64,000 bases of DNA from Athripsodes cinereus (GCA_947579605.1 OX388314.1:25306000-25369999); one strand, 5' to 3'. Counted from the first letter of the stretch, positions 10,826-21,329 are shown. Notes: generated from the letters alone by a model not told the origin. A program made the numbers and translations.

Positions 10826-11144
10826 AATAATTGTGTTTTTATCTTGACTTATAATTTTACAAGAAGTAATAAGTGTGTTTTTATCTTGACTTATAATTTT
10901 ACAAGAAGTAATAATTGTGTTTTTATCTTGAGTTATGATTTTACAAGAAGTAATAAGTGTGTTTTTATCTTGACTTTTACAAAATTTTACAAGAAGTAAT
11001 AATTGTGTTTTTATCTTGACTTATGATTTTACAAGAAGTAATAAGTGTGTTTTTATCTTGACTTTTACAAAATTTTACAAGAAGTAATAATTGTGTTTTT
11101 ATCTTGACTTATGATTTTACAAGAAGTAATAAGTGTGTTTTTAT
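10826..11144 (+). repeat. 42/46-bp minisatellite, about 7.5 units
   Basis: The word GTGTTTTTATCTTGAC recurs with starts near 10833, 10875, 10917, 10959, 11005, 11047, 11093 and 11135. Spacings are 42 or 46 bp. Units alternate between AATAATTGTG and AATAAGTGTG, and the 46-bp units contain an extra ACAAAATTTT, so there is a higher-order pattern. The 42-bp period keeps one frame open (CVFILTYNFTRSN repeats), but nothing suggests expression. Confidence 0.95.
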
Positions 11145-11255
11145 GCCAGTACACTACATGTAATAAACATGCAAACTGTCCTTTTAATAGCCAACAAAAA
11201 TTAGGATTTTCAGGATGGGTGGCAAAACTTATCACTGGATTTAATAAAACTTTTT
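11145..11255 (-). repeat. A-repeat fragment
   Basis: It contains ATGTAATAAACATGCAAACT and TTTCAGGATGGGTGGCAAAA in the order of a reversed A-repeat. The 3' terminus has been lost at the minisatellite boundary. Confidence 0.75.
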
Positions 11256-11362
11256 ATTAATTACTTTCATTTTAAAAGTACGTGTTTCTTGTCAACATTT
11301 TAAACGCCCTGTCATTGAATAATCCCGTTGTGACGTCATTGGGCGGTGAATTGTATCATAAC

Positions 11363-11846
11363 TAGTGTTGTGGAATTCTCAAGAAATAATTCTTCGAGAA
11401 ATTTCTCGATGTAGAGAATTTTCGGAGATTTTTTTTATTTTTTATTTAACAGTATAATAATAATAAATATTTTATTCAATCAATCAATAACAATATACAA
11501 ATGTTGAGACAATTTGTCGCCAATATGGCTACAATTAATTATGGAAACAAAAATTTTTTTGGTACCTACATAGAAAAAAGTACTAATAACTGATGAAAAA
11601 TCTTGATTTTTGACACCCCACATGCCCATTTTTAAGTTAAAAAAAATTGCAGGTAAGTACATGGAAAAAAGTGTTAATAACCTCTGATTTGGGCCTTAAT
11701 CTGACCCACATTTTTTTGGATCAATCAGGTTGGCTGCGAAGTGTACCTACTGGGCGAAAGGTCATAATACCGCTAAGAAAAATTATGGAGAGAAATTTCT
11801 CGTTCTCGAGAAATTTCTTTGGAGAATTTTTCTTCTCACATCACTA
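11363..11846. mobile_element. hAT-type MITE with 8-bp TSD
   Basis: The flanks are identical 8-bp copies of ATCATAAC (11355-11362 and 11847-11854). The ends are TAGTGTTGTGG and the complement of TAGTGATGTGAG, an imperfect TIR. Subterminal palindromes GAGAAATTTCTC occur at both ends. The 484-bp interior has no transposase. Small hAT families with this TAGTG end are common in insects. Confidence 0.88.
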
Positions 11847-11854
11847 ATCATAAC

Positions 11855-12510
11855 CCATTTGACTCGTAGTCAGTCTATACCGCCTGATGACGTCACACAC
11901 CTATTCCGTCATTGGTGGACCTTTTTGCGCCAAAGTGCGAAAATTGCTTTTTCAAATGGCCATAAAAGCCATAAAAAGCATAAGTAATAAAATATAAAGC
12001 ACCATAATTTTTCTAATTTTTTTGTATCTACTATTTTTAGAGCTGATTTTTTTTTCGTGAAATTTTCCCATAGTCCACAGGTAGATATGCATAAATATAT
12101 GTTATTTTGCAAACAAACGTCTATATTGCAAAATATTATACCTACAGTTTAAAAACCACAAAATTATTTTTTTTTACATTGGTTTCCAATTGTAGTATTT
12201 ATTTTTTCTTCGAGTAACTACCCTTTTATTAAAATCCTTGCACGCTGCAGATTTCCGGGGTCGCATCAAGATCATTGCTATATAACACTAAGAGTTCGAC
12301 CTCGCATTAACTCACTTTCCATATAGGTACCTACCTCTACAAAACTGCCTTCAATAATAATATTATTATATCAAGCGTAATAATATGAATCATACAGTAA
12401 TTCTACATTCTCATACAGCCAACTTATATTAAGACGACCATGATCTTAATATTACTAAATGTTGTTAGGTACCTAATTGATGATTTTTGTTAGTACTTCT
12501 TTATTTATCT
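11855..12510. other. Unassigned AT-rich stretch
   Basis: No gene or repeat I can name. It has several T-runs and one short GC-richer patch near 12245-12300. Confidence 0.4.
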
Positions 12511-12579
12511 ACTAGCTGGCCCGGCGAACTTCGTACCGCCTAAGAATCAATGAACGATTTCATACATACATCTTCTTCC

Positions 12580-12740
12580 CCTTGTCCTAGTTCGGTCGGG
12601 GGCCCATTGCCCCTAAGTATCTAACTATATTAAAGAGATAACTGTCCACCGCTGCTTCCAGGACCTCTGGCCACTCCAAACCAAGCCTTTCAACACATGT
12701 TCGACACCTGCCCTATCTTCTGCCCTCTCCCACTGACTTT
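12580..12740 (-). pseudogene. LINE-E 3'-end fragment 2
   Basis: It contains CTTCTTCCCCTTGTCCTAGT, then CAGGACCTCTGGCCACTCCA and AACCAAGCCTTTCAACACA. It is nearly identical to the stretch at 52020-52150, which continues into a recognisable LINE C-terminus. It is 5'-truncated and non-coding. Confidence 0.7.
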
Positions 12741-12836
12741 ATGAATGATTAATATTATTAATCTCTTTACAAACTCCCGTAATTGTCAAAGTGTGTCATC
12801 GAAGGTATAGTGTAAAAAAATATACCTAATTCATTT

Positions 12837-13194
12837 GGAACTTTCGCAGTTTAGCGGCCCCACCCGTTGTCGAGTACTTTTTCCATAGAAAAAGTAATAT
12901 TTTCGAAACTTGAGGAAATTGTTGCCATATGGTGAATTATTTTTTGGTCACCAAATTTTTGGAAAATTCTTTTATAGGAAAAAAAATTCGCAACTATGAA
13001 ACTTGAGCGGCCCCACCCGTTGTCGAGTAATATGTACGGAATTTTAGGAAATTAATTTTCGAAGTGGATTTTTTGCCGGCAAATTAAAATAATTCTACAT
13101 ATGGCAACAATTTCCTCAAGTTTCAAAAATATTACCTTTTCTATGGAAAAAAAGTACTCGACAACGGGTGGGGCCGCTAAACTGCGAATGTTAC
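12837..13194. mobile_element. TIR element with ~95-bp arms and 8-bp TSD
   Basis: The left arm contains TTCGCAGTTTAGCGGCCCCA and CCCGTTGTCGAGTACTTTTT. The right arm is its complement and ends GGGGCCGCTAAACTGCGAAT. ATTCATTT flanks both sides (12829-12836 and 13195-13202). A third partial copy of the GCGGCCCCACCCGTTGTCGA block lies inside at about 13010. There is no coding region. The 8-bp duplication fits hAT or P-like elements. The terminal bases differ slightly between arms. Confidence 0.8.
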
Positions 13195-13202
13195 ATTCAT
13201 TT

Positions 13203-13438
13203 TTTTTTACATAGACAATTCACACACATCGAGCTAGTCCCAAACTTAGATGAATCTTGATTATGGGTAGGTACTAACGCGACGATACCCACATATACAA
13301 TGCACTATATACATATATATGTAACACCCAGACCCAGGACAATTTGAAAAAGGTCATTCTTCACTTTGCCCTGTCCGGGAATCGAACCCGGGACCTCGTG
13401 ACTCAAAGGAAAGAGCTCCGCGCCACACCGGCCGACAT
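13203..13438 (-). mobile_element. SINE-2 copy 1, full length (tRNA-derived)
   Basis: On the minus strand a tRNA-like head ends in CCCGGGTTCGATTCCCGG, with the B-box complement at 13378-13388. It is followed by AAAGTGAAGAATGACC, CTGGGTCTGGGTGTTACAT, AGTACCTACCCATAATCAAG and GGGACTAGCTCGATGTGTGT. It closes with an A-run, which reads as T's on the + strand at about 13199-13209. Body phrases recur at 57.6, 30.1 and 58.6 kb. This is the most complete copy in the window. Confidence 0.9.
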
Positions 13439-13719
13439 GAACAATTTATGTTGAACAATTATACTTAACTGAGATTTGTTTATAAATTATCTGCAGTACG
13501 TAATATAATTATGTAGGTACTATTTTTTTTTCAGGTAGATTTTACCTATTCATTTAAAATTTATAAAAATTCTTTCCATGATTTTTTAAAAATTGAAATA
13601 TCAGAACTACAGATGTTAATTTGTATGGATAACGTTTTTAATTTGAGAATGTATAGAAAAATTATCATATAAATAGTCCAATCTATAAAAAAAACTTCAT
13701 TGTTGATTTTGTATAATTC

Positions 13720-13795
13720 TCCATATTGCATTTTTAGTTGAAATTAAAAATGTATGGCGTAAATAATTTTCTTCGTAATTTTTCTTCTCTGTCTG
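13720..13795 (+). repeat. Direct repeat, unit 1 (partner 14535-14605)
   Basis: CTCCATATTG, then GAAATTAAAAATGTATGGCG and TAAATAATTTTCTTC occur here and again at 14535-14605, within the same 2.2-kb repeat. The sequence between the two units carries another inserted TIR element. Confidence 0.75.
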
Positions 13796-13990
13796 CAAAT
13801 TTCACTACACAATCTTGCATCAGAACTACCTACATGAACACATTCTTATTTTCATCTTTAATAGCACAATTTTTGGTTCAATAATAATTTTCCATCTGCA
13901 AAAATAAAATACAATTTCAAATATAATCTGTGCACGTCCACATTTATGTGACAGAAGATCCATCGATACATAAATATTAGTCGAATAAGT

Positions 13991-14404
13991 CGGTAGTTAC
14001 ATGGCAATAGGTTGTATCTCGCATTTTTTGCGTTTTCAAGTTTGTTCCATAAAATGCTCAAAATAGTGTAATATTTGATGTGGCAAAAGGATATGTCTCT
14101 TTATAGTCAGAATAAAGAGAGAAAAGACGTAACTTATTGACATGTAGAAAGATTGTTTTCATCAACATGGCAAAAAAACTCAAATATTTTTAAACTGCAA
14201 GAAATTATTTAGTGAATGTTACATACATCTTGTAGAAGAAATTATTAAGAGAATGTTACATCTATCTTGTAGAAATAATAATTACCTTCATTTTGATATA
14301 TAATGCTCGAAATTTGTCTGAAATATCTCTTTTGCAAACTTTGTTTTTGCTCTCCTATAAAATTATGTTTTAGTGAGATACAACCTATTGCCATGTAACT
14401 ACCG
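13991..14404. mobile_element. TIR element with perfect 30-bp ends
   Basis: The left end, 13991-14020, begins CGGTAGTTACATGGCAATAG. The right end, 14375-14404, is its exact complement, ending CTATTGCCATGTAACTACCG. The 8-bp flanks (GAATAAGT and AATTATAG) do not match, so no target duplication is resolved. Interior sequence is AT-rich with no coding capacity. Inside, at about 14198-14275, a ~38-bp unit containing GAATGTTACAT is duplicated. Confidence 0.75.
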
Positions 14405-14534
14405 AATTATAGTAAACAAATATTAGTACACATTTCGTTCATATTAGTTATAGTAATTTGGTTCTTAATATAGCAGAACCTACGGATTATTTTAGCACAA
14501 TGCAACAGGCGACGTGGGGGCGCTAATAGCGTAT

Positions 14535-14605
14535 GGACTCTCCATATTGTTTTTATTTTTGAAATTAAAAATGTATGGCGTAAATAATTTTCTTCATATT
14601 TTTTC
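14535..14605 (+). repeat. Direct repeat, unit 2 (partner 13720-13795)
   Basis: This is the second copy of the block containing TGTATGGCGTAAATAATTTT. With the first copy it brackets the 13991-14404 TIR element. Confidence 0.75.
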
Positions 14606-14756
14606 TTCCCGTGAATTTGTAAGATGTTTTAATAGCCTATAGTTTATTCCGGGCGGAGAAGAATCCAACAAATCAAAGATCATTCAAATCGGTACAGCCA
14701 TTCTTGAGTTATAAGTGTTGTAACACACACGTCTTCCTTTTATATATTAGATTTAT

Positions 14757-14930
14757 TTAGAAGCACAAAACGCAGACAATAACTACATATAAGTTTTTGG
14801 GTAGATGGCGCTCTCGTAGTTGCCTGAACTAAATTAACACTTCTCCTTCTTTTAAATTCAAAATAATAGTTAAACATCAATTTAATTTATATATTTTTGC
14901 ATCCCGACTAAAATACAGAGTAGTCGTAGC
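14757..14930 (+). repeat. N-repeat copy 1
   Basis: It contains GAAGCACAAAACGCAGACAA, GGGTAGATGGCGCTCTCGTA, CTTTTAAATTCAAAATAATA and CGACTAAAATACAG. A reversed copy lies at 18308-18445, and the first phrase recurs at 25346. The element's true length and class are unknown. An AATAAATAAAATAAATA stretch near 15240 could be its 3' tail. Confidence 0.65.
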
Positions 14931-15980
14931 ACGAGAAGTAACGCATTGCTCTATGCTACGGGATCATCGTCCAACTATAACTATTATTCATCGATGAATT
15001 GATTCCATGTAATTACTGCGAAGCTGATATCTTCAACGATTCGGAGTACACCGTGAGGAAATGTGCTGTGAGTGGGTTTATCCAAAGGCACATGCTTTCC
15101 GTTGAGTATATCCAGTAGTTTCTATTGTCATGTTGTATATTTTATTGTGTCTTATATATGTTGACTGTGTTTGTTCCAAGTATGTTGTTTTTTTTAAAGC
15201 TACTCTACTGTAAAGGCTATTTAGCCATATACTTTTTTTAATAAATAAAATAAATATAGGTATATCTTAGTTTTACGGGTTTTACTTCCATACTATGTAA
15301 AATACATACAATCTTTTAACTACATGTATTAATTTTTATAATAAATTTAATTTGTATCTAGATTCGCACCTCTAAAATTTATGACATAAAAATAATACTT
15401 GAAGTTGATCATAATAAAATAGTTAAAATTTTGCTAGTCGTGTTCAGCGAATAAAATATAATATAAGGTAGGTATAATCTAATATCGAGGTGTTAAGAAC
15501 ATGTTTTTATAATAAGAAATAGCACTGATTACATTACAAGTCATGTTATTTCACACATTAATATAACTAATAAATAATTATTAAAGTGGCTCTCTGAGAT
15601 TAATGAATACCAGAACTAACTAACTAACTATATCCAATATGTAATTAATAATATTATATATTATACTAGCAGATATATTGCTAATATTTAGATCAATATA
15701 GAAGATATATTACATTATATAGGAACTGGTCAGAATATTGATAGAGATATCAGATTAAGATAAAACCACGATTCGAGTGAAATATAATTATCTTTATCTA
15801 TCTATTATTATCTATCATTTTAGCCAAATGTATTTTTGTAGTATAATATTTCCCGTAGCAGTTAATAATTTCGTGAAGTCTCCGATAATTAGGTTTTCAA
15901 CTTTTTTCTGTTAGTTTTCGATTATCCTCTAAAAAGCAGATATTCGTAACACATCCCTACAATAATACAACACATTCATC
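14931..15980. other. Unassigned
   Basis: The first ~180 bp are GC-richer and could be more of the N-repeat. A retroelement-like A-rich tail lies at about 15235-15258. The remainder is AT-rich with no recognised feature. Confidence 0.35.
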
Positions 15981-16127
15981 ATATTAAATTCAGCGATGGG
16001 GTTTACCAACTATACTAAATGTCTTTAATTTTTTATTGTCAAGGAGAAGTCAACTTGTTTGTTAATTTTCATTCAGTTCGTCCTATTCAGGCTACCCTAA
16101 CCGTGAGAAAAGGCGTGATGGAATGAA
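15981..16127 (+). repeat. A-repeat 3' half, diverged
   Basis: It contains ATTAAATTCAGCGATGGGGT, then GGCTACCCTAACCGTGAGAA and GGCGTGATGGAATGAATGG. Many substitutions suggest an older copy. Confidence 0.65.
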
Positions 16128-16284
16128 TGGATGAAAAAAATGTATTTTTTGCTAATATTCCAAGATAATATGCATAACTATTTTCAAGATTTTTAAGCGA
16201 ATTAAGAATGATCGATTAAAAGCCATGTACCAACCTCAATTCCTGTAAGAATTACATTCCTAGATTGGTAAATTCTTTAAATGG

Positions 16285-16350
16285 TTTGCGCTGTTCCATA
16301 CTCTCTGCACATCCCCTTTGGGATACGACATGTGGGTATAGTATAGTATT
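16285..16350 (+). repeat. LINE-C 3' terminus fragment 3
   Basis: CACATCCCCTTTGGGATACG followed by GTGGGTATAGTATAGTATTC matches the LINE-C terminus (ACCCCACTTGGGATACGGCG, then GAGGGTATAGTATAG at 42.5 kb). Confidence 0.6.
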
Positions 16351-16704
16351 CCTTTGCCTGCTGCTCTCAGAATCGTATGGTGGAAACGAACATCCTGCAT
16401 TCAGAGCGCTTTTTTACCTTATTATTTACTCTTTCCCTTATTATCAATAAAAAAATGTCGTCCGAACTTTTGAGAATCATGGACTTAAAAAACATGAACT
16501 TACCAAAAGATTGAAAATACAATTATGGAATTGATCCACTTATAATAATTATTGTAGCGAACAAAATCATTATCATTTGTTCTACATAATGAAAGCACGT
16601 ATCATTAAATTCTGGCTACAATGTTCCAAGTAAGGAGATCAAGAAACCAAAAAGAATAAAAAGAAAAGAACAAAAAGAACAAGAGACGTCGTTGTCCGAT
16701 GTTG

Positions 16705-16800
16705 TTCTTCGGAAACACCATATCCATGTATGGAGTGCCACATGGCGCGCTCTTTGGTCCCTTATTCAACAATACTACATATCACAGTCCTGTTCTACAC
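16705..16800 (+). pseudogene. Reverse transcriptase motif relic
   Basis: Reading from 16729, the frame gives YGVPHGALFGPLFNN. Non-LTR reverse transcriptases have a diagnostic Y/FGVPQGSxLGPLLFN block. The fit is good apart from H in place of Q and L-L reduced by one residue. No YxDD motif or other RT block was found downstream, so only a few dozen residues survive. A 115-codon frame on the same strand (16692-17039) is out of phase and not meaningful. Confidence 0.45.
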
Positions 16801-18305
16801 TCGTCTCCTCCCAATATGGAAATATGATTTATATCCATAATTCTTCATCATGCCACGATACTTCAGTCAAATGGGTAAGATGTCATGTCTGTTTCGCTGT
16901 GACATTTATGGTATATGATAATAACTTTGATGCTGTTATTGTGTTTTCCGTGTTTTTGTGTAGGATTTTGTGTGAGAAAATTTTTGTTCCACATTCAGCA
17001 CCAATCACTACAATAACCGATTTTGTGGCCAAACACTAAATATCAAATAATCAAAAAAATTCAAAATGAAAAATCTGAATAAATTAATATCATAAAAATA
17101 TTAGGTACGGTGAAGACGATACTATAAATATTTATTGAATGCCGTAATAAAAATATAAGGGAGCTAAGAAATCAATGTACAATCGCAAAATGATTTTTAA
17201 AATCTGATCAACAAAATCGTATAGGTCAGGGTGTAAAGGGGTAAACAGGCGAAAAATTTCTCACGCCCATAATGATGTAGATACTTTTAATGGTATGCAA
17301 ATTGCTAAATACTAAATAATGTCAAAACAATTGCTTGCATTACTGCAAAATTTATTACACTTTTTTGATCCACACATAAAGAAGGTGGAATTTAATCTTG
17401 AAATTCCTATACATTTTTTTTAAATCGTATTATTTTTTGATTCCTGTACTTAATTGATATTTTGGTCTTGGGGTGAGAGCTAAAACTTCGAAAATCTGGG
17501 TACAAAAACGATGATGTCGTGATATTTTAAAATTAAATTAAAAACTTTGAAAAGTTGGGTTATGAAAGCTTAGAAAATTAAAAGCTTTCATTACGAAAGC
17601 ACAGTTGATATAAAAAAGTTTAGTTTCGCTTCTTTGGTATCTAAATATTATTACATGATTCATAAAATAAAATTTATAACAGCCTTATATTGCTACCAAG
17701 TTCAGCCATCAATAAAAATAATAAATTATCGACAAAAAATATAATAAATATAATCGAATTTAATCGTAACAATAATGTTCTTATTACGGGTACAGCCACA
17801 ATACGATTATAATATGTACATAATAATATATGGTAGACTTGAAATGAAACCTTCTAACCACTAAACCACCAAACATTTTATAATACTACACATACCAGAC
17901 TGCCTACAAATGTGAAGGTATTAAAATGTGACTGAAGTGTAATCATTGAACTAATTTCATCACGTTCCAACTAGAAGTCCATTGCACCTTATAAATATGT
18001 GACAGATAAAATGATGAAATTTACTAATGTTCCATTTAGTATAATACTAGAGTTGTCATTACCTTGACCTATGTAGTTTGTTGTTATTATTGGATAATTC
18101 ATATTACGCCGTTTTTATGATTTAAATCATCTCACGGGCGCATTTACTCTATTATTTCACATTATATGTAATTTATTCATTACTATTTTTACAATACAAA
18201 TTTGGTTAAATATTATTGTCACAAATTTTGATTATTAATTTGTATGTTACTATTTTTACAATTTAACATTTTGACACACAACACTAAAAATAGTGTAGGT
18301 AATTA
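16801..18305. other. Featureless AT-rich stretch
   Basis: No gene, repeat pair or terminal inverted repeat recognised across about 1.5 kb. Confidence 0.5.
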
Positions 18306-18307
18306 AA

Positions 18308-18445
18308 AAAACTTCACTGTATTTTAGTCGGAATGCAAAAATATACAAAATCAATCCATGTTAAACTATTATTTTGAATTTAAAAGAAGAAGTTATGGGT
18401 TCAGGCAGCTACAAGAGCGCCATCTACCCAAACTTGCAAATTATG
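18308..18445 (-). repeat. N-repeat copy 2
   Basis: The complement of CTGTATTTTAGTCGGAATGC, AATTTAAAAGAAGAAGTTAT and GAGCGCCATCTACCCAAAC matches 14795-14925 with moderate divergence. It is inverted relative to copy 1 and about 3.5 kb away. Confidence 0.65.
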
Positions 18446-18886
18446 CCAAGTTTCGTATTCAGATATTGTACTATTTTTTTTTTGTTAGCTAAAAGTGAAT
18501 ATAAATAATGAAATTACTTATTTTATTAGTGAGTCATGTCTCAACGTTTTTCGTGACATTTAATTGTAGCTATTAATAAAAAAATATTAAATAAATGGAT
18601 GGATATTTTAATGCAAACATATATTATATAAAAACGAAAAAAAATATTTAACTTTATTTAATAATTCTTTGGTATCTTACTCAGTACAGAGAGAAAGAGA
18701 ATCAATGTTTAGTGGAGATATAAGTTTATTTTGAGTTTGACAAAGAGATGATAATTATGTCAAAACTTTGGTTACTGAAAAGAAAATCTTAATAAAACTC
18801 AAAATTTATAATATTTTATTCACGATTAAATAAAAATTTACCTTATTAATTGTGTCGTTGCACACGTAGTAGAATTCCATAATTAT

Positions 18887-19006
18887 GTAAATTGAAACAA
18901 GTGAGTGTTTCTTTCTATCTAGCGGTGATAATGACCTGATGAATCAAAAAACGTCTCTCTAGTGATCAATAATTTATAGTAGAAAGAAACACTTGTTTTA
19001 ATTTAC
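18887..19006. mobile_element. Small fold-back (MITE-like) element
   Basis: The left arm is GTAAATTGAAACAAGTGAG, then TGTTTCTTTCTA. The right arm complement reads GTAAATTAAAACAAG, then TGTTTCTTTCTAC. The arms are about 28 bp and differ by a 4-base insertion and one substitution. No duplication is clear in the AT-rich flanks. Confidence 0.55.
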
Positions 19007-19431
19007 CTAAAAATTTACCTCCTTTGTCAACTCATATCCTTCCTCACCTCACCTTGAAATAGAACGGAAAAAAATCAAAAAATTATATGTTCTGCGCACT
19101 TCATCTAGTAATTTATTTCAATGGTGTATGTATTATTATAGTATCGTTTCTAACATAAGAGTATTAGTGTTACATTTTCTCACGTACAGTTGTTTGCCGT
19201 GTACAATATATTATATGCACAGTATTATTTTGTTGTATGATTGATATTTACATGTACCCAGGTAGGTACACTGTGCAACTGATGTGTCCAAAAGGCCACC
19301 GAATATTTGTGTACCTATCAAAGGAGTATGCTGCTAAGCCCATAGTTTGCAAGCTACAGTGCAGACGATTGCCGGAACCGGTGATTTAGTGTTGGTGATA
19401 CAATGTTTTATGGATCAAAACCAAGTCCTTT

Positions 19432-19620
19432 TTAGGACATGTGTTCAGAGGAAAAAAAGTGCTAGTTTCTGCAACTAATCATCAAGAGCATGAACGAGAG
19501 TCAATGAGGATACAGAGCGTCGAGGAGCTGTTTCAGACTGCCCAAGATAGGGTCACATTCCCAGTTAGGTGGATTTTTATGACTGTTATGTTTAAATACT
19601 GTCAAATAAATAAATAAATA
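19432..19620 (+). pseudogene. LINE-D 3'-end fragment 3
   Basis: The frame around 19490-19560 reads ESMRIQSVEELFQTAQDR. It matches the C-terminal motif GMRxVxELxxAAQxR found in the copies at 39.2 and 50.7 kb. It ends in an AAATAAATAAATAAAT tail at about 19600-19620. Confidence 0.7.
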
Positions 19621-20720
19621 AATATAAATGAAGAAATAAAATAAATTTTCGTAAGTAATACTCAGTGTAGTGGGGAAACAAACATCAAATACCTATGTTT
19701 GTTTTACAAATGCTCGGAAATGGACAGGACATAATATAATATTCTAGGGTGAATAACGTGGTGACTCCGTGGTGAAAAATCTGTGCTTACTAGAAAAGCA
19801 GTGAAAAGGAATAGAAAAAAAGTTAAAACATCTATAGCATAATAAATATTCACAATATTTACTATTGGACGCTAAAAGTGATCACCGTAAGCCAGCCTAG
19901 AGCCAATTCATAAACAATTAAAATTAAACAAAATATGAAGTAATTCCACCGATGATTCGTAAGGATTGGGACGCCTTTCATACTTCTTAAGATATTGCAC
20001 AGTATTACATTGTGCAAACATGGTTCTCTAAGAGATGTCTGATTGGTTACGTTATTGCATAATATTTTACTAATCTAAAGATTTTTTTAGGCACTGGTCT
20101 ATGCTTTCATTATTTTGTACAGAATATTTCGTCAAAGGTTCAGTCTCCCTCTAATACTCCATTTACAATAAATAAGTATTTATATTAAATTACAATAAAC
20201 CTCAGTCATGTTCTGCGGTTGAACCATTCCCATGACTATCAATGGCTGGAAGACTACAACAACAACAAAAAAAACTTTCATTCATAATACAGTATTATGT
20301 AATATATCCTACCAACTAATACCATCACACCATAGCATTGGTTTCATTGGGTTGGTTTATACATAGTAGGTATGTACTCGTAGGTCCTACTATTCATTTT
20401 CTGTACAAAGTTGACAATAAAAGAGATGAAGTGTTTGCTTCGAATAATATTTTACAGTCGACCAGATCTGACCTACGAAAATAAATATTATGTCTAAAAT
20501 ATTTGGTAAAAAGTTTCATGACTCAAATGGGAGTTATATGATCTCAGGTTTTCAGGCTTAGGCAAACGGGAATTGATTGAAACCTGATGGAACCTGAAGC
20601 TAACAGAAGTCAATTCGATGTAAGTTATTTGCATAGTATTGTGTAAATATGATTTTCGATGGAATTAATATTGTGGTCAATCTCTTCACTCAGACCTTCA
20701 AGTGTTCATTTTTTTCATTC
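19621..20720. other. Unassigned
   Basis: AT-rich sequence without a recognised gene, repeat or TIR element. Confidence 0.4.
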
Positions 20721-20721
20721 A

Positions 20722-20815
20722 TACCATCGCACTATTCCCATAAGTGGGGTAGCCATCAGCCAACCGCAAGTAACGAACATGCAAGTTGACCTCTTCGAGC
20801 CAAAAGATATATTTT
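20722..20815 (-). repeat. A-repeat 3'-end fragment
   Basis: It contains TACCATCGCACTATTCCCAT, AAGTGGGGTAGCCATCAGCC and AACATGCAAGTTGACCTC in reversed A-repeat order. Confidence 0.75.
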
Positions 20816-20849
20816 GTTGTTAATTTTCTTACTTTAACTTTTTTTTTAC

Positions 20850-21300
20850 GCGGCGGCAGAATTGCCATCCACACTTCTCAGCATTATACAACCAGATAAG
20901 TCTCCATATGATCAGTCATGGTCACACAAAAACTTAACAGTCCAATGCCGGGAAAAATTCACCTATCCAGATATACAGGATATCAAAGGATTAGGCTCAG
21001 AGCGCGGGTTCAAAATACCAGCATTGTGCCTGAAATATCTGTGTTCAAAAACTTTTTTACAATATTACAAGTGTTTATTATAATAGATTTTTGAATTTTA
21101 ATGTACAAATTAACCGGTAAATCTAATTTTTGTAAATTATTTATTAAAGATTTCGGAGTTACCCCTGTAGCTGACATGACTAAAGGTATTATATAAACGG
21201 ACCTAGAATGCCAAATATTTTTTATTTATCCTGCTAGTTCTGTATATTTACGTATTTTTTCTGCGACGGTTTAATTTTAGTATTAATATTGTTCACATTT
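20850..21300 (-). pseudogene. LINE-G C-terminus and 3' region, copy 1
   Basis: The minus strand reads AEKIRKYTELAG, a stop, IKNIWHSRSVYIIPLVMSAT, then GVTPKSLINNLQKLDLPVN and later NTCNIVKKFLN. This matches the well-known C-terminal module of insect non-LTR elements (AxKxxKYxxLAxEIKxxW, then VxIIPIVISATG, then a QxxVxLxTCxIVRKFL close). The stop and lost residues show it is dead. The stretch after KFLN (NPRSEPNPLIS in one frame) is also shared with copy 2 and may be the 3' UTR. Confidence 0.75.
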
Positions 21301-21329
21301 AGTATTAATTAAACACATGATATCACACA

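Larger units (their letters stand above)
12511..14751 (+). repeat. Widespread insect repeat (GGCGAACTTCGTACC type), inflated by insertions
   Basis: The left end contains CTAGCTGGCCCGGCGAACTT, then CGTACCGCCTAA. The right end contains AATCGGTACAGCCATTCTTG and AGTTATAAGTG, then TTTTATATATTAG. This pair of terminal phrases is familiar from many arthropod genomes as one interspersed repeat whose class I am not sure of. Here the ends lie about 2.2 kb apart because a LINE-E piece, two TIR elements and a SINE-2 sit between them. Confidence 0.55.

Noticed and set aside
10402..10827. 141-codon minus-strand frame as an intact gene
   Set aside because: Only the part around SRTNILAKSPVGRAI is protein-like. 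The rest runs through LINE 3' UTR and into the right end of the hAT element.
10784..10999. Open frame with four CVFILTYNFTRSN-type repeats as a repeat protein
   Set aside because: It is a by-product of a 42-bp minisatellite. The 46-bp units break the frame further on.
10826..11144. CRISPR-like array
   Set aside because: Units are contiguous tandem copies without variable spacers, in a eukaryotic context.
16692..17039. 115-codon frame as a gene
   Set aside because: The recognisable RT motif is in another phase of the same strand, and this frame shows no domain.
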